A DNA stretch of 64,000 nucleotides from Lewinellaceae bacterium (GCA_020636375.1 JACJXZ010000002.1:372001-436000); one strand, 5' to 3'; shown: positions 17,601 through 25,318, counted from the stretch's first letter. Made by a program: numbers and translations. Notes: a model not told the origin generated them from the sequence alone.

Positions 17601-18437
17601 CTGCGGGTGGCCGACGGTGCCCCGCAGGAACTGCACCACCGAACCCAGTATGGGCAGCGGAATCCAGAGGTTGTCGTTGAGGTCGGTCAGCGGGAAGAGG
17701 TGCTGTTTTAGGGTGAAATCGCCCCCGTGCGGGCCGTTGGTGTACGGCGGGTGGTGCATGGCGATGATCATGTTTTTGTTGCGGTTACCCTTGATGGCCT
17801 CTTCCACGTATTCCCGGAAGACTTCCCGGCTTTTGACCTCACAGCCGTCGTTGATTTCGCTGTGCCCGTCCCAGTTCTCGATATACCATTGGGAGTCGAT
17901 CAGGATCAGGGTGAGGTTGTCAGTGAGTTCTATCTCTTCGGGATCGCCGCAGCCGGGTTTGGGCAATACGACATCGTCCCGGTCCAGGTATTTTTCGATG
18001 AACTTCTTCTCCCGGTCCAGCCCGTCCAGGCCATGCTCATACCAGTCGTGGTTGCCGACGATAAAAAACACCTTGCCTTTATACCCTTTGAGGATGTCCA
18101 GCTGGGCTTTCAGCCGCGCCTCGTCGGCTTCCCTGCCCGGGCTGTCTTTGGGTTCCAGCCCGTCGGGATAGATGTTGTCGCCGAGGTAGACCACGGTACT
18201 GTTCTTGCCGGCCTGCCGGAGCTTTTCGCCCAGCAGGATCAGGGCGGGAGAGGTTTTTCCGTCCACCAGATAGCCGGCATCGCCGACCAGGAAAACGGAA
18301 TGGGCCGGCGTCAGGCCCGCCGGCGGCGTATTGCTTTCCCACCCCCGGGCATCGCGGGAATAATGGAATTTGTAATCGGCGCAGGAATGGAGCAGCAAAG
18401 CGCCGAGGATCAGCAGGTATGGCTTAAAGGTTTTCAT
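14676..18437 (-). CDS. Lipoprotein metallophosphoesterase fused to an outer-membrane beta-barrel
   Basis: The product has 1253 residues. A lipobox ends at Cys19 (LLLHSC). Residues about 45-330 are a calcineurin-like/purple-acid-phosphatase-type domain with all metal motifs: GDAG at 52, GDNIYPDG at 86, GNHDWY at 127, HHPPYTNGPHG near 222 and SGHEHN near 315. A long middle region follows ('YRPIPRDRDQAF', 'VGGQTRVRVYDTND', 'GLDDDDIFEV'). The last roughly 350 residues have the alternating pattern of a BamA/TamA-type surface-antigen barrel and end in 'RINVTGAFFF' with a terminal aromatic. It is expected to hydrolyse phosphoesters outside the cytoplasm while held in the outer membrane; substrate unknown. 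It is flanked by family B elements on both sides and transcribed alone. Confidence 0.88.
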   Translation of the reverse strand: MKTFKPYLLILGALLLHSCADYKFHYSRDARGWESNTPPAGLTPAHSVFLVGDAGYLVDGKTSPALILLGEKLRQAGKNSTVVYLGDNIYPDGLEPKDSPGREADEARLKAQLDILKGYKGKVFFIVGNHDWYEHGLDGLDREKKFIEKYLDRDDVVLPKPGCGDPEEIELTDNLTLILIDSQWYIENWDGHSEINDGCEVKSREVFREYVEEAIKGNRNKNMIIAMHHPPYTNGPHGGDFTLKQHLFPLTDLNDNLWIPLPILGSVVQFLRGTVGHPQDASHPKYRELANIVIGAARKNGRFFFASGHEHNLQYTEQDEQFFIVSGAGCKESPSRLGKGTEFAYGHLGFVQLDFYQDGSSWMQYWVPEGDGSTGQVVYRKQVKGPLPDIVEEVADDFPPIPDSVDMPISQTDFKKGKLWSFFWGEHYRDVYNAVVKVPSLKLDEFKGGLKPEKRGGGYQTNSLRFETEDGKQYVVRSIDKDPSRTLGYPFNESFVTEVVKDNFSASHPLSAIPAARLAEAVGIYYTDPKLVYLPAQKELDIYNDEFARSLYLFEERPDDDVWGDTPQFGNSKEILSTSDMLEEVLGEHDRLIDYRWVVRSRLFDVLIGDWDRHDDQWRWAEIDEGKYEYYRPIPRDRDQAFCKYDGLLLGIARGTAPDIKKLMVFKGNTKRIQWLVYNARHFDKSFLTGADWSTWEEEVRRIQAAVTDERIEAAFRQAWPPEVYALNGAEIVEKLKSRRDNLMEMARAYYKYISQKVEVVGTSEKDLFTIERLVGGQTRVRVYDTNDKGEKEFLFFGRTFEYDETKEIIFYGLDDDDIFEVTGKAEKAIPIRIVGGLGDDTFTDESEIPETDRQIIYYDTGKENNKVKLGKESVAKYKKDPKYNIYNRRTVDHNFNYSSILPSAGFNPDDGPLLGLFGQYTTYGFKKSPYASQHNLTANVALATGGIAINYYSEFIDLFGKWELSLDAAYQTPLYSINYYGLGNDSVNPEAEVDDGSLDFNRVKQRLFRLVPAITRRLNSQSRFAIGPTFESIQIERTGDRYIAVDSVVAELGEGFFDGQEFLGVQMVLDYRNMDNPALPARGIGLFVDVGYKHRLDDIDKSFPYLNASFSAYQHLDRARHLVFATRVGFQHRFTDEYEFYQGATLSGPGPDANFRGFRRNRFIGNTAFYQNIDLRLKLVSSENPTLPFSVGITGGFDHGRVWLEGEDSDTWHYAYGGGLWFSPFDMFVVNASIFRGDGKANRINVTGAFFF

Positions 18438-18533
18438 AGTATGGCCAAAAGGTTTAATACTTTCGGGAGTGAAGTTAAGAAAACGGAACGGGGATCGGTT
18501 TTTTTTGGAGGAAAATTATGAAGCAGGGTTTTC

Positions 18534-18640
18534 TATACTGCGCTGCAACAGGTTTTGTGCATGTGGGAATGGACTACTTCCCCTTTAGGGGATTGAGGGG
18601 CGGCGATGGCAATGCACAAAACCTGTTGCCGTCGAGTATA
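18534..18640. repeat. Family B palindromic element, copy 2
   Basis: TATACTGCGCTGCAACAGG then TTTTGTGCATG opens the element. TGCACAAAACCTGTTGC then CGTCGAGTATA closes it. The core has CCCCTTTAGGGGATTGAGG. It shares arms and core with copy 1 at 14401-14539. Confidence 0.7.
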
Positions 18641-18657
18641 CTTTGCCACATCAGCCC

Positions 18658-19671
18658 TCAAAAATACACATCCCGCTCGTCGTCCGTCACGCAGGGGATT
18701 TGCCGGGGGTTGATGCCCAGGTGCAGGATGCGGCTGCCGGTCTGGTTGATGGGGCTGATGCTCTTGCCGATGACGATGCCGTCGTCGGGGGCAAAATATT
18801 CCCGACTGACCTTGCCGAAGATATTGCGGACCACGGCGATGCGGGCGCCTTTAGGGACTATCTCACGCACTTTGGGCAGCACTTCCAGGATGCCGCCCTC
18901 GTCGGTATACATCCAGTAGGAGCGTTCGCAGAGGGTGGTGTGGGCGGTGGGGCAGAGGATTTCGCCGTCCAGCATATCCAGGTCGCAGAGGACGTTGCGG
19001 ATGCCGAGCAGGGCGTCTTCGATGACGCCGGACTGGAAGACGTGGGGATCGCGCAGCTCCAGGGTGATGGCGTGGATGCCCAGGCCGTTGGCCGCGCCGC
19101 GGAAGGTGCCGTCGCCGGGCGGGTTGTGGAGGATGAGGTCCGGGTTTTGCAGGCGGGCCATGCGGGCGGTTTCGGGGGTGGACATGTCGGCGCGGATGTA
19201 CCAGGAGTTGACCCGGCCGAAGCTGGCGGTGTGCAGGTCGATGAGGTAGTTCATCGGTTTGAGGATGCGGTCGATCACGCGGTAGATGTAGACCTCGCTG
19301 AGGCTGCCGGCTTCGTTGCCGGGAGCGATGCGGTTGAGGTCCGTCCCGTCGTTGAACTTGCGCTGTTCGAGCAGCAGGCCGGGCACGTTCATGACCAGGC
19401 CGCCGACCACTGTGCCGCGCAGGTGTTCTACATCCAGTTCCCGGAAAAGGCGCTGGATGACGGGGATGCCGTTGAGCTCGTTGCCGTGAATGGCCGCCGT
19501 CAGGCCCAGGGTCGGGCCGTCTTTTACGCCCCGGGCCACAATAATGGGAATGCGCACCGGCTCGCCGATGCCGTTGTTGATGATGTGCAACCAATAGTGG
19601 CGGATTGTCCCCCGGGGGGTGCGCCCAATGTCCAGCCTGAGCATCTGCTCAGCAGAACCGTTCCATTTCAT
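18658..19671 (-). CDS. Succinylglutamate desuccinylase/aspartoacylase family hydrolase
   Basis: The 337-residue protein belongs to the zinc-dependent AstE/AspA branch of the M14 fold. The metal ligands are visible in 'AAIHGNELNGIPV' (HxxE) and 'LIDLHTASFGR', and the substrate-arginine/asparagine region in 'FNDGTDLNRIAPG'. A C-terminal domain from about 250 ('GGILEVLPKVREIVPKGARIAVVRNIFGK') resembles the biotinyl-like cap common in this family. Such enzymes remove acyl groups from amino acids; the substrate cannot be told by eye. It is transcribed alone, with a family B element after its stop and a family E element upstream. Confidence 0.85.
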   Translation of the reverse strand: MKWNGSAEQMLRLDIGRTPRGTIRHYWLHIINNGIGEPVRIPIIVARGVKDGPTLGLTAAIHGNELNGIPVIQRLFRELDVEHLRGTVVGGLVMNVPGLLLEQRKFNDGTDLNRIAPGNEAGSLSEVYIYRVIDRILKPMNYLIDLHTASFGRVNSWYIRADMSTPETARMARLQNPDLILHNPPGDGTFRGAANGLGIHAITLELRDPHVFQSGVIEDALLGIRNVLCDLDMLDGEILCPTAHTTLCERSYWMYTDEGGILEVLPKVREIVPKGARIAVVRNIFGKVSREYFAPDDGIVIGKSISPINQTGSRILHLGINPRQIPCVTDDERDVYF

Positions 19672-19816
19672 ACCGGCATGATTTTGTTCTCCTGCAATTC
19701 AGCAAAGTTCAGAAAAATAAGGGTTCCGGTGGTAAACAGACAGGCTTTCAGGATAAAAAAACGCAAGGCGGCCGGGCGGGATGTGAAGGGGAAACGTTGA
19801 CTTGATGTATTGGTTT

Positions 19817-19862
19817 ACGGGCCACATTAAAGCCTGCCCTGATGAACAGGAGGGTGGCCCGC
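19817..19862. repeat. Family E short hairpin element, copy 2
   Basis: ACGGGCCAC and GTGGCCCG flank the core AAGCCTGCCCTGATGAACAG. The core matches the copy at 11761-11807, while the stem differs but still pairs. Confidence 0.5.
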
Positions 19863-19865
19863 CCA

Positions 19866-19901
19866 AAAAAAACGCAGCCTCCGGCGGATGCCGGAGGCTG
19901 C
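19866..19901 (-). terminator. Strong rho-independent terminator (minus strand)
   Basis: A perfect 12-base stem GCAGCCTCCGGC/GCCGGAGGCTGC (19874-19885 with 19890-19901) is followed on the minus strand by eight T residues. The nearest upstream minus-strand gene stops at 20099, about 200 bases away, which is unusually far for a terminator. Confidence 0.75.
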
Positions 19902-20098
19902 AACTTTACACTCACTAGTTTATGAAACTTTAAGCCAACGTCAAAAACAATTATTATTCACTTAACCTAAGTATTCAATTCTTTATTGCCCTGAAATGAG
20001 GATTTTTCTGTTAAAAATCCTTTAATGGCAATTGCAATATAGTATACGGCGATCTTTGTTAAAAAGTTTCAAAAAGAACAAGTTAAAATCAAAAAAAA
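19902..20098 (-). other. AT-rich non-coding stretch before the terminator, possible 3' UTR or small RNA
   Basis: No reading frame is supported. The stretch is much more AT-rich than its surroundings and ends in the strong minus-strand terminator. It may be the long 3' untranslated region of the flavoprotein gene or an independent small RNA. No clear promoter was found. Confidence 0.3.
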
Positions 20099-21337
20099 TT
20101 ACCGCTTGAAAAACAGTTTCATCCAGAACCAGGGTTTGGCCAGTTTTTCCCGCAGGGCGAAGTCGTTGTACATGCCCGACAGCAGGGCGATCACCTTTTG
20201 GTTGCCGGCGATGAAACTGGCCAGTAAATTGACCAGGAAGGGGTAGGCCAGCATTTTCTGCAGGCGGTAGCTCAGGCGCATTTCCGAACCCAGTACCCGG
20301 TTTACTCTTTGGTCATAGGCTTTGAGGAAAGGTGCCGAAAAATCGCCGGCTTCCAGGCACTGCTGCAGTTGTTCGGCAGCGATGAACCCGCTGTAGAAGG
20401 CATTGCCGATGCCCTCCCCGGTCAGCGGGTCCACCAGGTGGCCGGCGTCGCCCACCAGCATATAGTGGCTGCCGGAGATGGGCCTGGTTTTGGACCCCAG
20501 CGGCAGGCCATAGCCTTTGACCTCTCCGATCAGTTCGGCATCCCTGAAGCGTTCCTTCAACTGCGGGTTTTCCTCAATGACCTCAAACAAAGCTTTGCGC
20601 AGGTTGAGCCTGCGGCGGCTCAGGATGTCGCTGCGCATGCCCAGGCCTACGTTGGCCTGCCCGCCGGGCAGCGGAAAAATCCAGAAGTAGCCGGGGCTGA
20701 TGGAACGAATAAAGTGCAGCTCAATGAAGTTGTCCTGGTTCAGGTTGCGCACGTTGGCAAAGTAGGCTCGCACGGCGCCGGCGTGGTGTTGCGGGTCTTT
20801 TTCCAGGCCCGCCATCTTGCGGCTAAAGGCCGAATGCGCACCGTCGGCGACGATCAGCATGCGGCAGTCCACCTCGAAGGCGCCTCCCCTGCCCGACACC
20901 AGCCAGCCCCTTTCGGTGCGGGCGTACTGCTCCACCGCCAGGCCTTCGACGAACCGGATGTTCTCCCGCCGCCGCACTTCCTCCACCAGGAAATTGTCGA
21001 AGTCGTACCGCCGGGCGACATAGCCCGGGGCGCTGCGCGCCCGGCGCACGTAGTTGGGCTGGAAAGGGATGTCCAGCTCCCGGAGGTTGGGCGCCACGAA
21101 GCGGATGCCCCATACGTCGGATTGTATCGGCTGCCGGTTGAAACGCTCCAGGATGGCGGGGTCCAGCCGGTTGAGCAGGGTGGTTACTTTGCCGCTGATG
21201 GCGTCCCCGCAGACTTTGTCCCGGGGAAAAGTGGCCTTGTCAAGCAGCACGGAGGGGATGCCCAGATAACTCAGCTTCAGGGCCGCCGCCACGCCGCCGG
21301 GGCCCGCCCCCACAATACAGGCGTCAGTTTTTATCAT
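20099..21337 (-). CDS. Geranylgeranyl-reductase-family FAD-dependent oxidoreductase
   Basis: The start at 21337 (MIKTDACIVGAGPGGVAAALKL) puts the FAD-binding GxGxxG right at the N-terminus; the open frame upstream adds 18 unlikely residues. The 412-residue product shows the family's 'FPRDKVCGDAISGK' motif, 'LIVADGAHSAFSRKM' and the second FAD motif 'YMLVGDAGHLVDPLTGEGIGNAF'. Members saturate polyprenyl chains or act as halogenase-like monooxygenases; a reductase acting on isoprenoid lipids or menaquinone is possible but not shown. It is the third gene of a minus-strand run with the prohibitin and HtrA-like genes; the gap to the protease stop at 21395 is 57 bases. Confidence 0.85.
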   Translation of the reverse strand: MIKTDACIVGAGPGGVAAALKLSYLGIPSVLLDKATFPRDKVCGDAISGKVTTLLNRLDPAILERFNRQPIQSDVWGIRFVAPNLRELDIPFQPNYVRRARSAPGYVARRYDFDNFLVEEVRRRENIRFVEGLAVEQYARTERGWLVSGRGGAFEVDCRMLIVADGAHSAFSRKMAGLEKDPQHHAGAVRAYFANVRNLNQDNFIELHFIRSISPGYFWIFPLPGGQANVGLGMRSDILSRRRLNLRKALFEVIEENPQLKERFRDAELIGEVKGYGLPLGSKTRPISGSHYMLVGDAGHLVDPLTGEGIGNAFYSGFIAAEQLQQCLEAGDFSAPFLKAYDQRVNRVLGSEMRLSYRLQKMLAYPFLVNLLASFIAGNQKVIALLSGMYNDFALREKLAKPWFWMKLFFKR

Positions 21338-21394
21338 GCCGTAAAAATAACAGGGGCGAAGCTTATACCAAAACTTCGCCCCTCCAAACATGCT

Positions 21395-22417
21395 CTAAGA
21401 CAACTCTGCCGGAATCACGATCGCCCGCTCCTTGCGGTGGTTGCGCAGCACCAGCACTTCCTGTGCTTTGTCGATCGAATCCTCATCCAGGAAGCGGTGG
21501 AGGTCGTCGATGGTATGGACGGGCTGCCCGTTGAAGCCGACGATGACGTCGCCCTGCCGCAGCTCGGAATTGTACGCCGGGCTGTCGGGCTCGATCTGCT
21601 GGACCAGGATGCCGGAGTTGACATCCAGCTGATACCGCTTGACCAGTTGCGGGTTGAGGCGGATCATCTGCCCCGCAATGCCGATGTAACCGCGCCGCAC
21701 CTTTCCGTCGATGATGAGTTTGCCCACCACATAGGCCGCCAGGTTGGACGCCACGGCAAAGCACAGGCCCTGCGCCGGCAGGATCACTGCCGTATTGACG
21801 CCGATGACGCGCCCATGGGAGTCGACCAGCGGCCCGCCGGAATTGCCGGGGTTGAGCGCGGCGTCGGTCTGTATGACGTCGTCGATCAGCCGCCCGCTTT
21901 CCGAGCGCAGGGTGCGCCCCAGGGCGCTGACCACCCCCGCCGTCAGGGAATACTGAAACCCGAACGGGTTGCCGATGGCCACTGCCAGCTGCCCGACCTG
22001 CAGGCGGCCCGAGTCGCCGAAACGCGCCACGGAGAGCTTATCGGCGTTGACCTTCACCACGGCAATGTCGCTGGCCGGGTCGTTGCCGACCAGGCTGCCG
22101 TTGAAGTGCCTGCCGTCCTGCAGGTTCACTTCGATGGACTGTGCGCCGTTGACCACGTGGCTGTTGGTCACGATATAACCATCTGACGAAATGATGAAGC
22201 CCGAACCTGTTCCGTAAGGCCGGGCCGGGCGGCGGCTGCCTCTGCGGCCGCCTGGTTTGTCTACCTTGATCTGCACCACGGCATCGCTCACCTTTTGGGC
22301 TACGCTCACGACCGTGCGGGAATAGGCGTCCAGGATTTCGGCATCGGGATTGGCGGGGGAGGCACCGTCGTCCTGGTTGTGAACCGGGGGGGAATGATCA
22401 GAAAGGAATTGTACCAT
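21395..22417 (-). CDS. HtrA/DegP-like serine protease with one PDZ domain
   Basis: The start at 22417 (MVQFLSDHSPPVHNQDD) gives 340 residues. The trypsin-like triad is present: His in 'VTNSHVVNG', Asp in 'PASDIAVVKV' and Ser in 'NPGNSGGPLV'. One PDZ domain covers about 240-330 ('GILVQQIEPDSPAYNSELRQGDVIVGFNGQPV'). Unlike classic DegP there is no signal peptide or membrane anchor, only a short polar N-tail, so a cytoplasmic or non-classically located enzyme is implied. The basic linker GGRRGSRRPARPYG lies just before the protease domain. It lies between the prohibitin gene (103-base gap) and the flavoprotein gene on the same strand, so one operon is possible. Confidence 0.88.
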   Translation of the reverse strand: MVQFLSDHSPPVHNQDDGASPANPDAEILDAYSRTVVSVAQKVSDAVVQIKVDKPGGRRGSRRPARPYGTGSGFIISSDGYIVTNSHVVNGAQSIEVNLQDGRHFNGSLVGNDPASDIAVVKVNADKLSVARFGDSGRLQVGQLAVAIGNPFGFQYSLTAGVVSALGRTLRSESGRLIDDVIQTDAALNPGNSGGPLVDSHGRVIGVNTAVILPAQGLCFAVASNLAAYVVGKLIIDGKVRRGYIGIAGQMIRLNPQLVKRYQLDVNSGILVQQIEPDSPAYNSELRQGDVIVGFNGQPVHTIDDLHRFLDEDSIDKAQEVLVLRNHRKERAIVIPAELS

Positions 22418-22520
22418 AGTTTGGTGATTTTTTCCAGCATCCAAATCCAAAACAGTGCCACGTCCCGGTTCGGGTCAAATTGGCAGGCAGGGCAGACATA
22501 AAGTCTTGCCGCAGGCTAAT

Positions 22521-23369
22521 TTAATTCCCCCCGAGTATCAACGGCAGGCCGTCGCTGCCCTGGCCTCCGACAATAACCACTTTTGAATTGCCGGATTTTG
22601 CCAGTTCGAGCGTGGCTTCAATGCCTTTGTCTTTGAGGATTTTATCGGTGAGGCTGGCGCTGAGGATGCGGTTGGACTCGGCCTTGGCTTCCGCCTCGAT
22701 GATCTTGCGCTCCGCTTCTTTGCGTTCCTGCTGCAGGATATAGTCGTACTTGAGGGCCGACTGCTCCGCTTCGATCTTGGTTTCGATGGCCTCCCGCACC
22801 TTGTCGGGCAGGGCGATGTCGCGGATGAGCGTCGCCTTGAGGTCGACGAAGTTGTCGCCCAGGTTTTTTTCGAGGTCGGTCTGTATCAGGGCCTGCACCT
22901 CGTTCCGCTTGGTGGAATACAGCTCTTCCGGCGTGAACTGGCCGATCATCTCCCGTACGGAGGAGCGGATCTCGGGCCGGACCAGGCGGTCGACATACTG
23001 CGGCCCGAACTTTTCGTGCAGGTCGCCGATCCTTCCGTAGTTGGGATTGACCCGCACGGTCACGTCCACTTTGATATTGAGGCCGTTGCTGGAAAGCACC
23101 GACATGTCTTCATCGATCTGCTGTTCCCGGATATCGTAGACATACATGATGTTCCAGGGCGCGATAACGTGAAAGCCCGGGTCATAGATGTTTTCCTTGT
23201 CCAGGCCGCCGCCGAACCGCTGAAAGAGCACACCGCGCTCGCCGGCTTCGATGGTTAGGAATGTAGCGTTGGAGAAGATCAGGATCGCGATCAATGCTAC
23301 GAAAACGACGATCCCTGTGGTGATTAATTTACCTTGTCCCATATTCTTAATATTATTTCCTTGACTCAT
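22521..23369 (-). CDS. Prohibitin-family SPFH/Band 7 membrane protein
   Basis: The 282-residue protein has an N-terminal membrane helix (about 15-34, LITTGIVVFVALIAILIF). It is followed by an SPFH domain with the prohibitin-like hallmarks 'EAGERGVLFQRFGGGLD', 'YDPGFHVIAPWN', 'DIREQQIDEDMSVLSSNGLNIKVDV' and 'VRPEIRSSVREMIGQFT'. A long coiled coil is rich in E, K and A (about 195-245). Prohibitins form ring or cage assemblies in membranes and often hold membrane proteases in check. The HtrA-like protease gene lies next downstream, which fits but does not prove such a link. A long palindrome lies upstream of the start. Confidence 0.9.
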   Translation of the reverse strand: MSQGNNIKNMGQGKLITTGIVVFVALIAILIFSNATFLTIEAGERGVLFQRFGGGLDKENIYDPGFHVIAPWNIMYVYDIREQQIDEDMSVLSSNGLNIKVDVTVRVNPNYGRIGDLHEKFGPQYVDRLVRPEIRSSVREMIGQFTPEELYSTKRNEVQALIQTDLEKNLGDNFVDLKATLIRDIALPDKVREAIETKIEAEQSALKYDYILQQERKEAERKIIEAEAKAESNRILSASLTDKILKDKGIEATLELAKSGNSKVVIVGGQGSDGLPLILGGN

Positions 23370-23400
23370 TTTGCGAAAAAATTTTTAGAAAGTTAACCTC

Positions 23401-23505
23401 AAAAAATAAGTTGCCGGTTTCGGCGATCGGTCAATGGCTGGAAACCCATGAAAGGGTTGAAGCCTTTGACTGATCGCCGAAATTCAGATCGACAACTTAT
23501 TTTTT
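23401..23505. repeat. Long near-perfect hairpin in a divergent spacer
   Basis: AAAAAATAAGTTG, TTTCGGCGATC, GTCA, GGCT and AACCC on the left (23401-23447) are mirrored by GGGTT, AGCC, TGAC, GATCGCCGAAA and CAACTTATTTTTT on the right (to 23505), around the loop ATGAAA. The whole element is a single cruciform-capable palindrome between the prohibitin and cytochrome genes. Confidence 0.7.
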
Positions 23506-23630
23506 GATCACTACTAATGTCTGAAAAATTAACAACTTTTAAGGCATGGGGTTGCCATTGATTCTACAGAAAGCCCTTTTTTTAGGATGAGCGGAGGCCA
23601 GAGCCAAACCCTGCCCCTTCATTTTTGTTG

Positions 23631-23638
23631 TACATTTG
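23631..23638 (+). promoter_or_regulatory. -7 promoter box TACATTTG for the cytochrome c gene
   Basis: TACATTTG matches the Bacteroidota -7 consensus TAnnTTTG exactly and lies 53 bases before the ATG at 23692. No clear -33 box was found at the expected place. Confidence 0.5.
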
Positions 23639-23691
23639 CGGCGAAATTTTGCGAGAAACGCAACAAAAAAAATCAATCAATTCACTAACAT

Positions 23692-24045
23692 ATGAAGCAA
23701 TGGGTTATCTTCCTGGGGCTGGCAGCACTGGTGCTGGCCTGCGGAAGCTCTGGTAACGAAGGCACGCTGGCTGCCAACGCCGGGATGGCGGCGGAGGCCG
23801 GCAAGCCGGATGGAGAAAAGATTTACAAGCAATACTGCGTAACCTGCCACGGCATCTACGGCGACATGGGCGCCAGCGGAGCCTTCAACCTGCGGGAAAC
23901 CCGGCTCAGCCTCGAAGAGCGGATCGCCGTGATCACCAAAGGGAGAAATGCGATGACGCCTTTTGAAACTTTGCTGAATAAAAAGGAGATCAGGGCGGTT
24001 GCCGAATACACGCTTGAATTAAGAAATGAAGGAGTGATGGAGTGA
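23692..24045 (+). CDS. Class I cytochrome c lipoprotein
   Basis: The 117-residue product begins with a lipoprotein signal (MKQWVIFLGLAALVLAC, acylated Cys17). The haem motif CVTCH is at 49-53 in 'IYKQYCVTCHGIYGDMGASG', and the likely sixth ligand is Met88 in 'KGRNAMTPF'. The fold is that of small mono-haem cytochromes c. As a lipoprotein it should sit at the periplasmic face and carry electrons; the partner is unknown. It heads a plus-strand run with anmK, 53 bases downstream. The spacer contains a GTGATGTGGTGATGTGGTGATG direct-repeat stretch. Confidence 0.88.
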   Translation: MKQWVIFLGLAALVLACGSSGNEGTLAANAGMAAEAGKPDGEKIYKQYCVTCHGIYGDMGASGAFNLRETRLSLEERIAVITKGRNAMTPFETLLNKKEIRAVAEYTLELRNEGVME

Positions 24046-24098
24046 TGTGGTGATGTGGTGATGGGCTTCGCCAGGGACAACCGGGTAAAAATGCTGGA

Positions 24099-25232
24099 AT
24101 GAATCCTAAAAAAGAATATGATGCCCTCGGCCTGATGTCGGGCAGCTCTCTGGATGGGCTGGACATTGCCCACTGCCGGTTTTCCATAGACCCCGATAAC
24201 GTGGGGTCGGAAGTCCGGGAATGGTCTTTGCTGGAAGCAGAGACGATACCTTTCCGCGAAGAATGGGGGGAACGGCTTTCGGCCCTGCCTGGCGCCAGCG
24301 CCCGGGAACTTGCCCTGGCTCACGCTCAGTTTGGCCGCTACGTGGGCGAACTGGTACTCGGCTTCCTGGAGAAGCACCGCATCGAGCCGGCCCTGATCGC
24401 TTCCCACGGGCATACCATCTTCCATTATCCGGAAGAGGGGATGACGCTTCAGGTGGGCGACGGCGCGGCCATTGCGGCGGTGACCGGTTACCCGGTTATC
24501 GATAATTTCCGCATGCAGGATGTGGCCCTCGGCGGGCAGGGTGCCCCCCTGGCGCCCATCGCCGACAAGCTGCTGTTTCCGGAATACGATTTCATGCTCA
24601 ACCTGGGGGGCATTGCCAACCTCACGGGCAAGGGCCCGGGCAGGTATATAGCGTTCGACAGCATCGGCGCCAATCAGGTGCTCAATGCCCTCGCCGCTCA
24701 GAGCGGGCTGCCCTACGATGACGGCGGCCGGCTCGCCGCCGGCGGGCAGCTGGTGCCGGCTCTGCTGGAGCAAATGGAGCGGCTCGCTTTCTTCCAAAAA
24801 AACTATCCGAAATCGCTGGGCAACGACTGGGTCCGGGATTTTATGGTAAAACCCTACCTGGCCTATGAGGCGCCGCTGGAAGACAAGCTGCACACAGCCT
24901 GCCGGCAGGTGGCCCGGCAGATCGCCCGCGACCTGGAACGGGTACTGAAAGCAGAAGGGTTTCCCGCCCGCCAGTACCGGATGATGGCCAGCGGCGGCGG
25001 CGTTTTCAATACATTCCTGATGCGTTGCATCCGGGAGGAGTGTGAAAAAGTGTGCAACCTGACGGTGGAAGCGCCCTCCCCAAAGGCCGCCGCCTTCAAA
25101 GAAGCTGCCCTGATGGCGCTCATGGGCGCGCTTCGCATCGCCAATATTCCCAACTGCCTGCCCAGTGTCACCAACGCCGCCCGCGCCGCCATTGGAGGGG
25201 CAGTGCACCAGGGTTGGAAGAGAAGGGTGTGA
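24099..25232 (+). CDS. anmK: Anhydro-N-acetylmuramic acid kinase
   Basis: The 377-residue protein has the AnmK signature at the N-terminus, 'ALGLMSGSSLDGLDIAHCRF' (nucleotide-binding loop), then 'ALIASHGHTIFHYP', 'LQVGDGAAIAAVTGYPVIDNFR', 'LNLGGIANLT' and 'MMASGGGVFNTFLMRCI'. Length and motif order are normal for the family. AnmK phosphorylates and opens 1,6-anhydro-MurNAc to MurNAc-6-phosphate during recycling of cell-wall fragments in the cytoplasm. No other recycling gene is next to it. The stop at 25232 is followed by a short tandem repeat and then the epimerase gene. Confidence 0.93.
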   Translation: MNPKKEYDALGLMSGSSLDGLDIAHCRFSIDPDNVGSEVREWSLLEAETIPFREEWGERLSALPGASARELALAHAQFGRYVGELVLGFLEKHRIEPALIASHGHTIFHYPEEGMTLQVGDGAAIAAVTGYPVIDNFRMQDVALGGQGAPLAPIADKLLFPEYDFMLNLGGIANLTGKGPGRYIAFDSIGANQVLNALAAQSGLPYDDGGRLAAGGQLVPALLEQMERLAFFQKNYPKSLGNDWVRDFMVKPYLAYEAPLEDKLHTACRQVARQIARDLERVLKAEGFPARQYRMMASGGGVFNTFLMRCIREECEKVCNLTVEAPSPKAAAFKEAALMALMGALRIANIPNCLPSVTNAARAAIGGAVHQGWKRRV

Positions 25233-25275
25233 AGGTGGGTATTGGTGAGGACGGATCGGGGGAGACGGAGTAGCC

Positions 25276-25318
25276 TCACAAATACACTTAAACACTTACA
25301 CACTTAAACACTTACACA
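25276..25318. repeat. Short tandem repeat of ACACTTAA/ACACTTAC units
   Basis: Five 8-base units alternate between ACACTTAA and ACACTTAC in the anmK-epimerase spacer. This is one of several species-specific octamer arrays in operon spacers of this window. Confidence 0.6.
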
